A DNA stretch of 64,000 bases from Paguma larvata (GCA_030068075.1 CM057839.1:46342960-46406959), one strand, 5' to 3'. Counted from the stretch's first letter, positions 33,649 through 46,324 are shown. The notes: a model not told the origin generated them from the letters alone. Program-made: numbers and translations.

Positions 33649-34430
33649 TGTCGGTTCCTCAAAACATTAAAAATAGAACTACCATACCATCCAGTAACCA
33701 CACTACAAGGTATTTACCCAAAGAATATGAAAATACTAATTTGAAAGGATATATGCACCCCTGTGTTTATCGAAGTATTATTTACAATAGCCAACTTATG
33801 GAAGCCACCCAAGGGTCCATTGGTAGATGAACTGATGAAGAAGATGTGGGAGACTGTCTATATTTATATATCTATATCTAGGCATAAAAAAGAATGTAAT
33901 ATTGCCATTTGCGATGACTTGGATGGATCTAGAGAATATAATGTTAAGCAGAATACTCCGAGAAAGACAGATACCATATGATTTCACTTATATGTAGAAT
34001 TTAAGAAACAAAACAAATGAATAAAGGAAAAAAAAAGACAAACCAATGAAAGCAGATTCATAACTATGGGGAACAGATGGTTGCCAGATGGGTGGGGGAT
34101 TAAGAGTATACTTATCTTGATGAGCACTGAGTAATATTTCCAGTTGTTGAATCACTGTATTGTAAACCTGAAGATAATATAATACTGTATTTTTTTAGCA
34201 TTTATTAATTTTTGAGAGACATAGAGACAGAGTACAAGCAGGGAAAGGGCACAGAGAGAGGGAGATACAGAATCTGAAGCAGGCTCCAGACTCTGAGCCG
34301 GCAGCACAGAGCCCAACGCGGGGCTCGAATTCACAGACTGTGAGATCATGACCTGAGCCGAAGTTGGCCGCTTAACCGACTGAGCCACTCAGGTGCCCCT
34401 AATACTGTATGTTAACTACACTGGAATTAA
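33649..34430 (+). mobile_element. L1MA-like 3' end inserted in the L1M
   Basis: ORF2 distal end and 3' UTR: 'aaaaatagaactaccataccatccag', 'ggatatatgcacccctgtgtttatcg', 'aagacagataccatatgatttcactta', 'gtattgtaaacctgaagataatataatactgta', 'actacactggaattaaa'. Flanks atcaattga (about 33640) and atcaatcaa (about 34431) are a likely target duplication. The opposite-strand L1M resumes exactly after it with 'ccataaatggtttattgc'. Split by a SINE at 34191. Confidence 0.9.
34191..34399 (-). mobile_element. CAN-SINE inside the inserted L1
   Basis: Complete, with 'gagagacatagagacagag', 'cagcacagagcccaacgcggggctcg' and head 'gactgagccactcaggtgcccc'. Perfect 11-bp target duplication taatactgtat at 34180-34190 and 34400-34410, lying in the L1 3' UTR. 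This makes it a third-level nested insertion. Confidence 0.95.
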
Positions 34431-34435
34431 ATCAA

Positions 34436-37400
34436 TCAACCATAAATGGTTTATTGCTAAATTCACAATTTCATTTCAGTTATTTCATTTATTCTTATGT
34501 AAGTAAAAGGCTTTTTTGATTAGTGTAGTTTTGTAGTAAGTTTTGAAAATAAGCTGTGCTAAGTCTTCTAATTCAGTATTTCTGTTTCAAGGTTATTTTT
34601 GTAATTCTGTAGTAATTTAGGGTCAGTGAGTAAATTTCTGGAAAATATCATTGGATTTTGATAGAGATTTTGTCACGTGTGTATATCAATATGGAGAATA
34701 TGGCCATTTTAACAAATTTCAATCTTCTGGTTCATGAAAAATGGAATGTTTTTCCATTATTTGGATCTTCATTAAATCTTGCAACAATATTTCATAGTTT
34801 TTAGTAGATGTCTTGCACTTCTTTTGTTCAAGTAGTTTTCCTAAGTGGTTTATGTTTTTGATGCTGTTGTAAATGAATTATTTTTTCAATTCACTTTTGA
34901 AGCATTCATTTTTAGTGTATAGAAATACCATTGTTTTTTATTTATTGGCCTTCCATCCTGCATGGTTTTTAAATTATTTATTCTATGCGTTTTGTTTTTA
35001 TTTCTTGTTTTTTTTTTTTTTTTTGTAGATTCCGTTAGTTTTTCTGTAAAGTTTGCAAACAGAGATCTTCAGGGAAAACTCACTCTTTCACTATATTAAG
35101 CATAATGTTAACTGCATTTTGTTTTGTTTTTGTTGTTATTGTTTTGTTTTTTTCTGGTTTGTTTTGTTTGGTGGATACCTTTTATCAGGTTAAAGAAGTT
35201 CCCCTAATTGTCTATTTCTAAATAAGTCACTTTCAGTCATTTGTATCTTTCCAGGAATTTATCCATTTCATCAAAGCTCCCTAATTTATTGACATACATT
35301 TGTTCATAGTATTCCTTTATATATATTTTTTCTGTAAGATCAGTATTAATGTCCCCACTTTAATTTCTGATTTTAATAATTTAAGTCTTCTCCTTTCTTT
35401 CTTGTAAATATAGTGAAAAGTGTGCCAATTTTCTTAAATATTTCAAAGCATTAGCTTTTGTTTCATTTATTTTCTTAACTGATTTTTAATCTCCATTTTA
35501 TTTACTTCACTTATAATCTTTGTTATTTCCATACTTCTGCTTGATTGCTTTTTTCTCCCCCAAACCTCTTAAGGTGCAAGGCTAGGTTATGACTGGGCAT
35601 CTTTCCACTTTTTTAGTATAAGCATTTATAGCTATAAATTTCCCTCTAAGCATAGCTTTAGCTGATTCCATAAGTTTGATATGTATCCATAAGCTGTATC
35701 TATTAATTTTGAAAATAGTTTCCTTTTCATACATCTTAAAGTATTTTATAATTTCTCCTGTATTACTTAATTTCCAAATACTTGTGAGTTTTCTGAATAT
35801 TTTTCTGCTATTGATTTCTAATTTCATTTCATTGTGTTTGGGGAACATTGTATTATTTCAATCCTTTTAAATTTATTAAGGTTAATTTATGGTCTAGAAT
35901 ATTGTCTCTCTTAGTGCTCTATGTGCTTTTGAGATCAGCGTGCATGTAGGTGTTTTGGGGTATTGTGTCCAGTAGATGTCTCTTAGGTCTTGTTGGTTTG
36001 TAGTGCTGTTCAAGTCTCCTATTCCCATGTTGATCTTCTGTCTGCTTGTTCTGTCCATTATTAAAAGTGAGGCATGAAGTCTCCAACTACTATAACTATG
36101 TCTATTTTCCTTTTTATTTCTGTCCTTTATTTTAATGTAGTTTGAAGTGCATATGCGTTTATGATTATGAGGTGTTTATGATTTTCCTGATAGACTGACA
36201 TTTTATTATTATAAAATGGTACTCATTATCTGTAGGAGCATTTTGACTTTTAGAGATCATTTTATCTAACATTAGTAAAGGTACTTCAGCTTTGTTATGG
36301 CTGCTGTTCGCAAGATCTTTTTTTTTTTTAATCCTTTCAATCTCTTTTTCATTTAAGCATCTAAAAGTGTGTCTCCTGTAGACAGTATATAGTTGGTTGT
36401 TTTTTTTTTATCTAGTCTGATCATCTGTTTATTGATCACATTGCTTTAGTCTTTCACATTTAATTTTATTTAATTTTATTATTGATATATTTGGACTCAT
36501 GTTTGTCTTTAAAAAAAATTGTCTAATGTTTAAATTGTTCCTCCAGTCCTCTTTTAATGCTTTCTTTTGCATTAAGTGAATGTTTTCTAATGTAATATTT
36601 AATTCCTTTAATGGTTTTTCACTGTAGTTTTTTCAGTTATGTCTTTACTGGTTGCTTGAGAGCTTACTACATTTGTCTCAATTTGTCAGAATCTACTTCA
36701 AATTTATACTAACTTAATTCAAGGGAGATATAGAAATATTACTTCTACAAAGCTCTATCTTCCCCCTTTTAGTGCTATCATTATACATAGTACATCTAAT
36801 TAACTTTCAATCTCATTAATGCATTGTTTTATGTATTAGTTTTTATAATTTTATGTCTTTTAAAGAAGTTAAGAAAGGAGAGCAAGTATATATTTATAAT
36901 GTTTGTTATATTAAACTTATTTTTCCATTTCTTATCTTTTCATTTATTCCTGAGGATTTAGTAACCATATGGTGTCATTTTCTTACTCCAAAACAGCTTT
37001 ATTTTCACCCACCTCCTTTAAGCTGTTAGTGCTAAATATATTACATTTCTATATGTTATAGGCCCAACAATATAATAATATGTAGATTACAGTTCTGTAT
37101 ATAATACATAGATATATCTATCCATGTACATATAACCATGTACAATTGCTTTTTAAATAAGAGAAAAGAGGTGGTGTAATAAACATTTATACTGTTTTCT
37201 ATAATTACAGTATTACCTTTACTGGTTTTGTTTCTTTTTTTCACGTGCATTTGAATTTCTATCTGGGTTTATCTGCTTTCCATCTGAGAACTTCCTTTAG
37301 AATTCCTTGGAAGAAGACTCAGCTAGCAATGAATTATCTCACTTTTTGCTTTCGGAAATGTCTTCAATTCACCTTCATTTTTGAAACCTACTTTTCATGG

Positions 37401-38940
37401 ACATAGCATTCTTGACAGCTGTTGTTTTGTTTGTTTTTTGTTTGTTTGTTTGTTTTGTAGGGGGTCATTGATTATTTTACCCACTGCCTTCTGGATTCTA
37501 TTCCTGATGAGAGATCAGCTGTTGATCTTATTGGACAGGGTCCATTGTAATAAGCTGTTTTATCTTGCTTTGTTTTTACTTTTTGATATATTGATTCTGA
37601 TATATCTGAGTGTGCATCTCTTTGAACTTTTTCTACTTGGAGTTCATTGAGTCCCTGAGATACGTAATTTAAACTTTTCATCGCATTTGGAATTCAACTA
37701 TTACTTCTTCAAATATGCTTCTCTGTGCCTGTCTCTCTTGTACTTCTGGGACTCTTGTTACAGATACGTTGATATAATGGTGGTTTTCCATATTTTTCTG
37801 AAGCCGTGTTTATTTTCCTTCTTTCCCTTTCTCTTTGTTTTTCAATGTGTAATCTTTATAAATCTATCAGGTTCACAGATTCTTTTTTCTGCCATGATTC
37901 TTTTTTCTTCAGTGGAGTATATTTAGTAAGTTTTTTCAACTCCAGAATTTCCATTTTATTCCTTGTTAAAATTTCCACCTCTTTATTGTTATTTTCTATT
38001 TGATGAGACATTGTCACAATGCTTTCTTTTAATTTTTTAAACATAATTTTCTCTGTATTTGAACATATTCGTAAAATCTTCCTTGCAATTTTTGTCTGTT
38101 AAACCAGTATTTTGGTTTCCCTCAAACTCAAACAGTGTTACCTGCTCTTTTTTTCTCCTATGTATCAGTCACATTTACCTGTTTCTTTCCAAATCATACA
38201 TTTTTGTTGAAAAACACACACTTCAGTACATTTTAGCAACTTATGACATTGATACCCTTCCTCAAACCCTTAGGTCTTTGTGTTGCTGTTAGCAACATTT
38301 GTAGCAACTCTTTTGCAACATGGAACATCCTTACATTTGCAACATGTAAAATGATACATCCTGCTGGTCCACCCCACCTACAGTGAAACTGTAGTCCTAG
38401 GCTGGGAGATGGGGGGAAGAGAGCCCCACCTTTGTGACAGAATCTACTGAGAGTGGAGCTTCTGTCGTACTGATTTGGGTCTGGGGATGCCAATAGCTCA
38501 TGACTCAAAGGCTGTATACTCAGTTTCTTACTATTTGTTAGTTGTTTTTTTGTTTTTTTGGTTTTTTTTTTTAATTTTAATGTTTATTTTTGAGAAAGAG
38601 AGAGATACAGAGCATGTGCGGAGGAGGGGCAGAGAGAGGAAGACACAGAGTCTAAAAGCAGGCTGCAGGCTCTGAGCTGTCAGCAGAGAGCCTGATGTGG
38701 GGCTGGAACCCATGAACCATGATATCATGACCTGAGCCAAAGTCGGACCCTCAACTGACTGAGACACCCAGGCACCACAGCTTTTAAAAAAATTTTTTTA
38801 ATGACATTTTGTCTATTTCTTATATGTCAGTAGGTTACCTTACAGGGGTTTCAGTGGTTGTTCCCCAGGAAATAATTGCTTAGGTAAGAACAGTCTTTAC
38901 CAAGCTTCTACCACTGCGGATCTGGAAATCCCACCACCTT
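34436..38940 (-). mobile_element. Ancient L1M, part 3 (ORF2, ORF1 and 5' region)
   Basis: Reversed L1 text in order: 'tatggagaatatggccattttaac..ttttgatgctgttgtaaatg' (34690-34880), 'aataatttaagtcttctcc' (35375), 'ccttaaggtgcaaggctagg..gctataaatttccctc' (35570-35650), 'ttgtgtccagtagatgtctc..ctcctattcccatg' (35965-36030), 'cctgtagacagtatatagttgg' (36377), 'tttggaattcaactattacttcttcaaatatgcttctctg' (37686), then 5' text 'gtttctttccaaatcatacatttttgttgaaaa' (38180). Many stops and frameshifts, so no function. The last part, beyond about 38330, is a less certain assignment. Confidence 0.82.
38541..38778 (-). mobile_element. CAN-SINE near the 5' end of the L1M
   Basis: T/G-rich tail (38541-38572), 'ttaatgtttatttttgagaaagagagag', 'gagctgtcagcagagagcctgatgtggggctgg', 'gatatcatgacctgagcc' and head 'gactgagacacccaggcacc'. 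No clean target duplication. Confidence 0.9.
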
Positions 38941-39895
38941 ACTCTTCTTACATAAAAGAAAACAACTATAAAATTCAAAGGCATCTACACTTTCTTCCCT
39001 TGCTGTTCTAAAATAACTTTGCTGACTGCTATTTAAACTATTTAAGTATTATTAGTTGCTACACTGCAGTAGCTATTTTAGTTTGCTAGGTAATCTCTGG
39101 AAAATTAATATTCTAGAGGAAATATTGCTTATTAGTATACTTGACTACTTAACCCACACAGTATTCATGTGAGTTTCATAAATTTTTATTAGAATGAATA
39201 CCTTTTGGTCTTTGGCTTGGTTTTCTAAATAAAACTCTTTTTATTTTTGTATTTTGGAGGGCTTGCTCTTATTATACAAAGCAGTAGATAAAAGAGTGTA
39301 TATATTAAATCTGTTTGTTAAAATGTTTACATTCTCACTTCCAGTATGTGTCCATTTAATAGAAAATTCAATGGACAAAAATAGAATGTTTATCACAACA
39401 ACATATGCTAATCTTTTCTAGATACAAATGTGATATGAAAAGAAGAGTATTTTAAAAGCCTCTTAAAAAGTGTTCATATTTTAATCTATTTGAAATTAAG
39501 AACTAAGCCTCCTAAGGTTACCATTAGGGATTTCTACCCTCTCAGGATATGAATGCCAATTTTAAGGCAAAAAAAGAAAAAATGTATACAAATTTCCTAA
39601 AGGAAAAATAAAAGTTATAATTAATTAAAATGGATAAATTATTTGACAACTTCTAAAGGAATTTCAATTAAAATAAATTAACCAGATTTTTGAGAAATAT
39701 TAATTTAGAAGTAAGTGTAATTACTGATGTATAGAAACAGGAAGTTTGCCTTTGGTGCCACTTTAACGTAGAATGTGTATTGATTACAGACACATGGTTG
39801 ACAAATTAGAATATCAGAACCATAGAATTTTAAGAACCCTCAAGTACTAGACAATGTAATGTTCTCCATGGTTTCCTCTTTAATAGAAAAACCCA
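38941..39895. other. Unique AT-rich non-coding DNA
   Basis: Nothing recognised; 39580-39720 is strongly A-rich. Confidence 0.45.
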
Positions 39896-40250
39896 GAAAT
39901 CTCAGTATTCTAAAAAAATAGACACTTATTTCTTATTCATGTGAAGGTGGCCAAAACAGGAAGCTGATATTCCTACATATGGTTATCTTTCCATGTTGTG
40001 GTTTAGTTACTTTTTTTTTGACCCAGAATTTCAGTCTTGAACGTGAGGGGAAAAGAATAGGTAATCGTGTCGACCATGTTTATGGTCAGGCATAAAGTGA
40101 CCCATTTCCTTTATAGTCACATTCTGTTGGAACACAGTCATACCCAAATTCAAAAAAGAGGCTGGGACATAAATTCTATTCATGTACCCTGGAGGAGAAG
40201 AAAATAGATTTGGTGAGCAGTTATCCAGTCTGCCACACACTATGCCAGCT
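39896..40250 (-). mobile_element. MaLR-like LTR, reversed and diverged
   Basis: 'ttccatgttgtgg', 'agtcacattctgttggaacacagtcatacccaaattcaaaaaagagg..gacataaattctattc' and '..gagcagttatccagtctgccacac' follow the same reversed LTR body seen at 29490-29940. Confidence 0.45.
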
Positions 40251-40446
40251 TGACTTTTAAAAAGAAATTTTTAAGTCTTCCATAATTCAGAATTTGCATT
40301 CCACAGGAGACTGGAAAATGGTCATGATGTTTCATTTTTGACTTTTATATGATTCTGCATGCTTTAATTGAAAATGTTTCCTAATTTTGGTATTTAATAA
40401 GCAGAGAGCCATAAAAACAGAAAATGTGACCACTGGAAGTCATGTT

Positions 40447-40540
40447 CCCTCCTCTTCTAGATGTGAACAGGAAGATCTGGAGAGATAAAATGACTTGACC
40501 TGGTCCCAAAGCTAACTAATAAAGGATACCAACTTTTAAA
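40447..40540 (-). mobile_element. MIR SINE fragment
   Basis: 'gatctggagagataaaatgacttgacctggtcccaaagctaactaataaagg' matches the reversed MIR core (cagagaggtgaagtgacttgcccaaggtcacacagctagtaag). Confidence 0.55.
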
Positions 40541-41604
40541 ATCCCCAGGTGACAATTGGATAAGTAGTGAGACAATATAAGATAAAAATAGAAAATTAGA
40601 TTGGCTCAAGAAAACATGGATTTTGCACTTGGATACACCATAAACTTGGTGCATGAATCCAGATAGATGATCTTAATTTTGCAACCGAGACCTCATCTAG
40701 GGACAAGCGGTCAGTATTTATGGGGAATCTCTCTTGCGAAGATGAAGAATCCACAATTGAGGAACACGTTTTGGATTGTAGGAGTATTAGGCCGGTAAGG
40801 ATTATGACAGATCAGGATATAGAAGTTGGCAGAGGGTTTGATATGTGCTCTGGGTACGTAGAGGCTATTTATCTTTGCCTAGAAACGAATGATTCTAAAA
40901 TGTTGGGAAGGAAACTCACTTATGTGTTCTGTTAATAAAGAAAAATTAAAACAAATTGCAAATCCCAGTTCGAAGACTATCAGTAAACCTAAGCAGAGAC
41001 TTAATTTTGCTTCAAAAATGTAGAAGGACGTTCTAAAACTTTATTTACTGGAAAAATAAACTGTTCTCATGAAGAAGAACAATAAGGACAGAGGAAGTGT
41101 GGACAAACTAAGAAACAGAAAAAATAGAAGTAGCACCTCAAGCTTATTTTTTTTTCTCACCGAGTACTGGTGATAAAAGTGTGGTAAACCCCCAACCTCC
41201 CAAGAAAAAAGGTTCTTTTTGAACCTTATCTTGTTCGTCAGTAAAATGAAAGATTTGATGAGAATTTCTAAATTTATTTCCAGATCTCTCATTTTATTAT
41301 CTCTGAACTTAATTGCCCATATCTCAAACCACAATAATAGGGGAAGGAAGCCTGAACATAAAGTAAAATGTATTTATATTCTCAAAAGTTACCTTCTCAT
41401 TTTACCTAGCTTATCCCTGATTCTTCTTGTGTGTTGTTATCTTTTGAAATGTGAAAGTATGTTTAAAATTTGACTTACTTCCAGTTTGTTCATGTTTTCC
41501 CATTATGAATCATCAGGACAACTCCAATTCATATCTCCTGTGAATGGGGAATATTCAGGGTGTCCCAAGAGATGGGCCTAATATCAAAGAAATACCCATT
41601 GAGT
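40541..41604. other. Unique non-coding DNA
   Basis: Frames at 40720-40935 (plus, 71 codons) and 41041-41334 (minus, 97 codons) have no domain signature. No repeat recognised. Confidence 0.4.
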
Positions 41605-41617
41605 TAGTTTCTCTGTT

Positions 41618-41839
41618 TTTTTTTAAATTTTTTTAACGTTTTTATTTATTTTTGAGAGACATAGAGACAGAGTGTGAGCAAGGGAAGGGAAGAGAGAGAG
41701 GGAGACACAGAATTCGAAGCAGGCTCCCAGCTCTGAGCCATCAGCACAGAGCCCAACGCGGAGCTTGAACTCACAGACCGTGAGATCATGACCTGAGCTG
41801 AAGTCGACCGCTTAACCAACTGAGCCACTCAGGCGCCCC
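41618..41839 (-). mobile_element. CAN-SINE, young-looking copy
   Basis: Tail 'tttttaaatttttttaacg', 'gagagacatagagacagagtgtgag', 'cagcacagagcccaacgcgg', 'accgtgagatcatgacctgag' and head 'ccactcaggcgcccc'. Perfect target duplication tagtttctctgtt at 41605-41617 and 41840-41852. First of three SINEs in 850 bp. Confidence 0.95.
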
Positions 41840-41884
41840 TAGTTTCTCTGTTCTAATGTTTGAATTTGAAGATGGGAAATATTT

Positions 41885-42117
41885 GGAGTGCCTGGGTGGC
41901 TCAGTCGGTTAAGCATCCCACTTCAGCTCAGGTCATGATCTCACAGTTTGTGAGTTCGAGACCCATGTAGAGCTCTGTGCTGACAGCTCGGAGCCTGGAG
42001 CCTGCTTCAGATTCTGTGTCTCCTCCTCTCTCTGCCCCTCCCATGCTCATGTTCTGTCTCTCTCTGCCTCTCAATAATAAATAAAAATATTTAAAAAAAT
42101 AAAAAAAAATAAACAAT
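41885..42117 (+). mobile_element. CAN-SINE, feliform subtype
   Basis: Head 'ggagtgcctgggtggctcagtcggttaagc', 'gctcaggtcatgatctcacagtttgtgagttcgag', 'gctgacagctcggagcctggagcctgcttcagattctgtgtctcc', A-rich tail. Target duplication gaagatgggaaatattt (41868-41884) and aaagatgggaagcattt (42118-42134). Confidence 0.95.
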
Positions 42118-42249
42118 AAAGATGGGAAGCATTTACAATATTACACCCATAGGAAAGTTTAGGTTTATGAATTAATAGGGGAAAAAAAGCTGGCAAATGG
42201 ATAGTCTGCAGTGAGTTTACTATAAAAGTATATTCAATAATATTTTCTT

Positions 42250-42465
42250 TTTTTAAATTTTTTAAATATTTATTTTTGAGAGACATAGAGACACAGCATG
42301 AACAGGGGAAGGGCAGAGAGAGGGATACACAGAAACTGAAGCGGGCTCCAGGCTCTGATGAGCCATCAGCACAGAGCCCGACGTGGGGCTCGAACTCACA
42401 GACTGTGAGAATCATGACCTGAGCTGAAGTTGGCCGCTCAACCAACTGAGCCACCCATGCGCCCC
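42250..42465 (-). mobile_element. CAN-SINE, feliform subtype
   Basis: 'gagagacatagagacacagcatg', 'cagcacagagcccgacgtggggctcg' and head 'gagccacccatgcgcccc'. Small insertions at 'ctgatgagccatcagc' and 'gtgagaatcatgacc'. Target duplication caataatattttctt (42235-42249) and ctaatgatattttctt (from 42465). Confidence 0.94.
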
Positions 42466-42479
42466 TAATGATATTTTCT

Positions 42480-44900
42480 TATACTCTGTTCAGTCTTATA
42501 ATTAGATTTAGTATTGACTAGCTCCTGTAGCTTCTAGAAACTTACATAAGGGGTTAATACCTTCTCTTTGATCTCAGGCTTGTGTTTTAAAGCTTGAAAT
42601 TTGATCACCCTCATCATTCTTGGTTGGTGTAATTATAGATGCTATGAGTAGAAATAAAATATAATCAAACCGTTTATAAAACCAACAAGTGATTTTTTTT
42701 TATCCTCAAAAATTCACTAGTTGAATCTCTGAGCAAGGCACTGTTTATGTTTTTTTTTTTAATTCTCTATAATTTTTTCCAATTACCCACCACTTTAAAA
42801 CCTATTGGTCAACTTATCACTTTCCTGTTCCATCTCCTCTTTGATGCATTTAAATTGTCTCAATCTTAAATCAATAATCAATATTGAAATTGCTGGATCC
42901 ATTATTGTTAATTAATTATGGTGAACATTTAGTCCTTACATTTTGTTACACATTTGGTAATACCAAAATAAATGAGGTATAGTTTCTGATGACTCAATTG
43001 AAGATCAAAATAGACATTTCAACAGATAACTCCAATGAAATGTTATGAGTACTACGAAAGAAATATTCACCCTCAACTATGGAAGTATCTAGGATTGCTA
43101 CTTGGCCAATAGTTTCCCGAGTGGGTTGTAGTATCCCTATTATGAAATTATCAGAAAGAAAGAAAACTTCTGCATTCCAGGAAGGGGGGGCAAGTAAAGC
43201 ACAGAGACTAGCAGTAAATAGTATCATATGAGTGCAAACAGTTTAGTAGTAGAATCACCTAGGTGCAGCGTTGTGCTGGAGCGGATTTGTAGCTACTGCC
43301 TCACAAGAACCGATTATGTCCATCTTTTCTCAACATCGTCTCCAATGGTAGCACTTTGTGAACTTGATAAAGGCAATGCTGGGAGTATAAGCATGATAGA
43401 AATTGGCAGGTTTCCAGTGTTGTCCTTTTTCTTTCTTCCACCTTCCCTCCCTTTCTTTCCTCCTTCCTTTGTTGTTGTTAAACATTTACCAAGATTCCAC
43501 TGCTTTGATAGTAGAATGTGTTTAATGGAATTACGCACTAAGATATATGCAAAAACATGTAAACTATGACTGAGCCACTATGAGCATGGGCCTGAAAGTC
43601 TGTGTTTCTGTATACTGTAAAGCTTGGGAAACATAGACACACACATGATGGGAAGTCACTAAGGACTCTGAATTGGAAGACGACTCTGATGATTTGTAGT
43701 GGGAATGTAACCGGTTGACTAGGAAACCAGTAATTTTTCATGATTTGAGAAACAATGGAGAAGGTCTTCTTTTTGGGGGAGAGTTTTAAAAGTGATTGCT
43801 AGAGAGGCATTGAAAAGAAAGGGAACACCTCAAAATCAGATTCAGTGCCCTTGTGTTCTGGAGAGTTTCAGGGGTTGAAAACAAGTAAGGCAATCTGGAA
43901 GAGAGTCAACTTTCATTTTTCCCAGATTCAACAAGATGCTTCCTATAGCATGAGGGGAGAAGGAAACATTTCTCTGCTTTATTGTAATATAATGGTAATA
44001 AGGGTCTACTATTGCAAACTCTGGAATGCTCATACAAGGAGAATTTCAAAAATGAAATGGAGAACCTTCAAATTATGGATATAGAATATACCCGGATGAA
44101 CTACACAATGTATTGCTTTGGCAATATGACAAGAGTGTGCTTAAACCAAGCTGGAAAAGAGCTGTCAACACTTTATAAACTGTTGAAATAACTTCTGTCA
44201 GTAGAGCATTGCATTGTCTCGCCACTTAACTTTCATAACTTTATCTTCTTTGAACTATTTAATTTCTTATGATCTTGAGTGCTTGGCAGATAGATGTGTG
44301 TAAAATGACATAATGGACCTTTTATGGGCTATTCAACTGGTGATCTTTGAACTCATATTGCTAAGTAGTCTGTGGAAAAATAAGCCATTTTAGCACTATT
44401 TTAAAAGCAATCTGCATTTCAAAACCACCCTGATGGCGTATTTATTGGTTCTAGTAAGACATTATACATTGTTAGACTTAAAAAAAAATGATATGAGAAT
44501 CTGTCAAGTTTAGAAAGGAGCAATTATATTCCATTCAGGTCACTGGCCATAAATTTCATGACTGAGTTCTGGTATATTACCTTTCCACAGTCATTTTGGT
44601 TGTACTCTAGGGGTCTAAAAAGATTCAAATTAAGTAAACTGGTAATGTAACTATACTCCAGATGAATTGGTTTAAACAGTAAGGCCATAGATTGAAGAAA
44701 CTTTACACAGGTAAAGATTAAGATATCAAGTACCAGCTTCCAAATATACTTGTCCTTAGAAGTACACAGTTTCTGAATGTCTGTAGTAATGGGTATGGAG
44801 ATACTATGTGGTTATATAAAACTCTTCTCTGGATAATTCTCCACCACTAATAGAGGGAACAGATCAGGAGAATGTTACACTGAACTCTCAGGGACCTATG
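42480..44900. other. Repeat-poor unique block
   Basis: About 2.4 kb with no firm repeat assignment. The frame at 43228-43569 (plus, 113 codons) contains a Pro/Phe-rich run from a CT-rich patch at about 43425-43470 and has no recognisable domain. Confidence 0.4.
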
Positions 44901-45239
44901 AATATCCAGGAGAAGATTAGAAAAAAAAATCATGTTAAGAACTGTAAAAAATTTTACTGCACTTATAAACTAAAAAGTCCTGCCACAGGTTCACAGATGC
45001 TGGCAGAAGGTAGCTCCGGAGTGCAAGAAAAATGACTTTATTACTCACAGCCCATTATGGCAAAGATGATGATGTGTCACACCTATCACTACATTACTTT
45101 AAGTAGGACCCCATCTTGGCAAATTGAAGCTGGAGACCTATCCAGTTTATAGGCTTGGTGAAGCACATTACCACGTTGGAAAACCCATTTGTCAAGTAAC
45201 TACAGGTGCCCTTTATGAACTGTATAGATAGCCTCCATT

Positions 45240-45496
45240 CAACAGCATGTAAAGCCTAGGGTCTTCAGTCATACAACCACAAGTAACTACCAGTAACTTG
45301 AGTGAAAGTGGAAGCCGATTCTTCTCTAGGTGATAAGGCCCCCTGGCTGGCACCTGGATTGCAGCTTTGTAAGACCCTGAGCCAAGGATCAAGTTAAGCT
45401 ATACCTGGATCCTTGAGCTGTGGGAAATATGAAATAATAACTGCAGGTTGCTTTAGGCTACTATATTTCTGATAATTTGTTATATTATTCTAGAAA
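45240..45496 (+). mobile_element. MaLR/MLT1-like LTR, 3' part
   Basis: 'gtaacttgagtgaaagtggaagccgattcttctctagg', 'tggattgcagctttgtaagaccctgagccaaggatcaagttaagctatacctggatcc', 'gaaataataactgcaggttgctttaggctactatatttctgataatttgttat'. Layout of an MLT1-type LTR end. Its 3' end differs from the LTR at 51868-52987, so the two are not a matched proviral pair. Confidence 0.65.
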
Positions 45497-46200
45497 AGAC
45501 TGCTGAAGTCCCATGGGAGCCAGGCAGAAGCAAACCTAGGTGGATGGTGCACACATAGTGGGTTCCTATCCCAGTGGACGAAGCCTGATATTAGGAAACC
45601 CTGATATCCATGTAAGGACTTCTAGCAAACCTGCTTAAGCTTTCTCTTTAGAAGGACACATTACCTTTATAATGCTGGATGGTAAACAGATCTGCCCTGT
45701 GGCCACAGGGAAGATATGATCTTCATTTACCAAGACTGTTTGCTTTTTCCTTGAAAAAGTAGTCCAGGACAACTGTTATCACAAGTTTCACCATAGAGAA
45801 TTATTGCCAATAGCTCAGAGGTTCTTTTAGTGTTCTAGAATTTCTATACGCTTAGCAGTATACAATTGTGTGGCAGAGACCACAGTTATGTCTCATCCAT
45901 GCCATAAGGTTCAATCGGGGCAATAAAATGGGAGAGAAATAACTGACCCCATTTTATAAAATAATATTTAGTTATCTATAGTTTTTCCCTTGATAAATTT
46001 AAGTTCTAGTCACCGCTGCTAATGTGCAGGTAATATTCTATTTTGGAGTAGAGCAGCTATGCGAATGTGCATGAACTTAAACATGTCCATAAAAAGATAA
46101 AGGGAGAATTTTATGCTCTAACTGCCTCAGATGTAAAGGAAATGTAGGTGTGTTATCCCCCTTTCAGTACTGAAAATATTGGGATTTAAGATATATAAAC
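45497..46200. other. Unassigned DNA, possibly retroviral-derived
   Basis: Balanced composition with phrases such as 'gtggccacagggaagatatgatc' that suggest old retroelement sequence, but no domain can be read. It may belong to the ERVL interior that is clear from 47.5 kb. Confidence 0.25.
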
Positions 46201-46211
46201 AGAAGACACTG

Positions 46212-46324
46212 TGGGGTGCCTGGCTGGCTCGGTCAATAGTGTGTGATTCTTCACTTCAGTGTTGTGAGTTCAAGCCCTACATTGGGTGTAGAGATTACTT
46301 AAAAATAAAATCTTAAAAAAAAAA
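46212..46324 (+). mobile_element. CAN-SINE, short subtype
   Basis: Head 'ggggtgcctggctggctcggtc', 'gttgtgagttcaagccctacattgggtgtagagattacttaaaaataaaatctt', poly-A. Flanks agaagacact (46201-46210) and aaaagactct (46321-46330) are a diverged target duplication. Same short form as 1412-1529. Confidence 0.85.

Noticed and set aside
43228..43569. 113-codon plus-strand frame
   Set aside because: Includes a Pro/Phe run from a CT-rich patch and has no domain; treated as chance.
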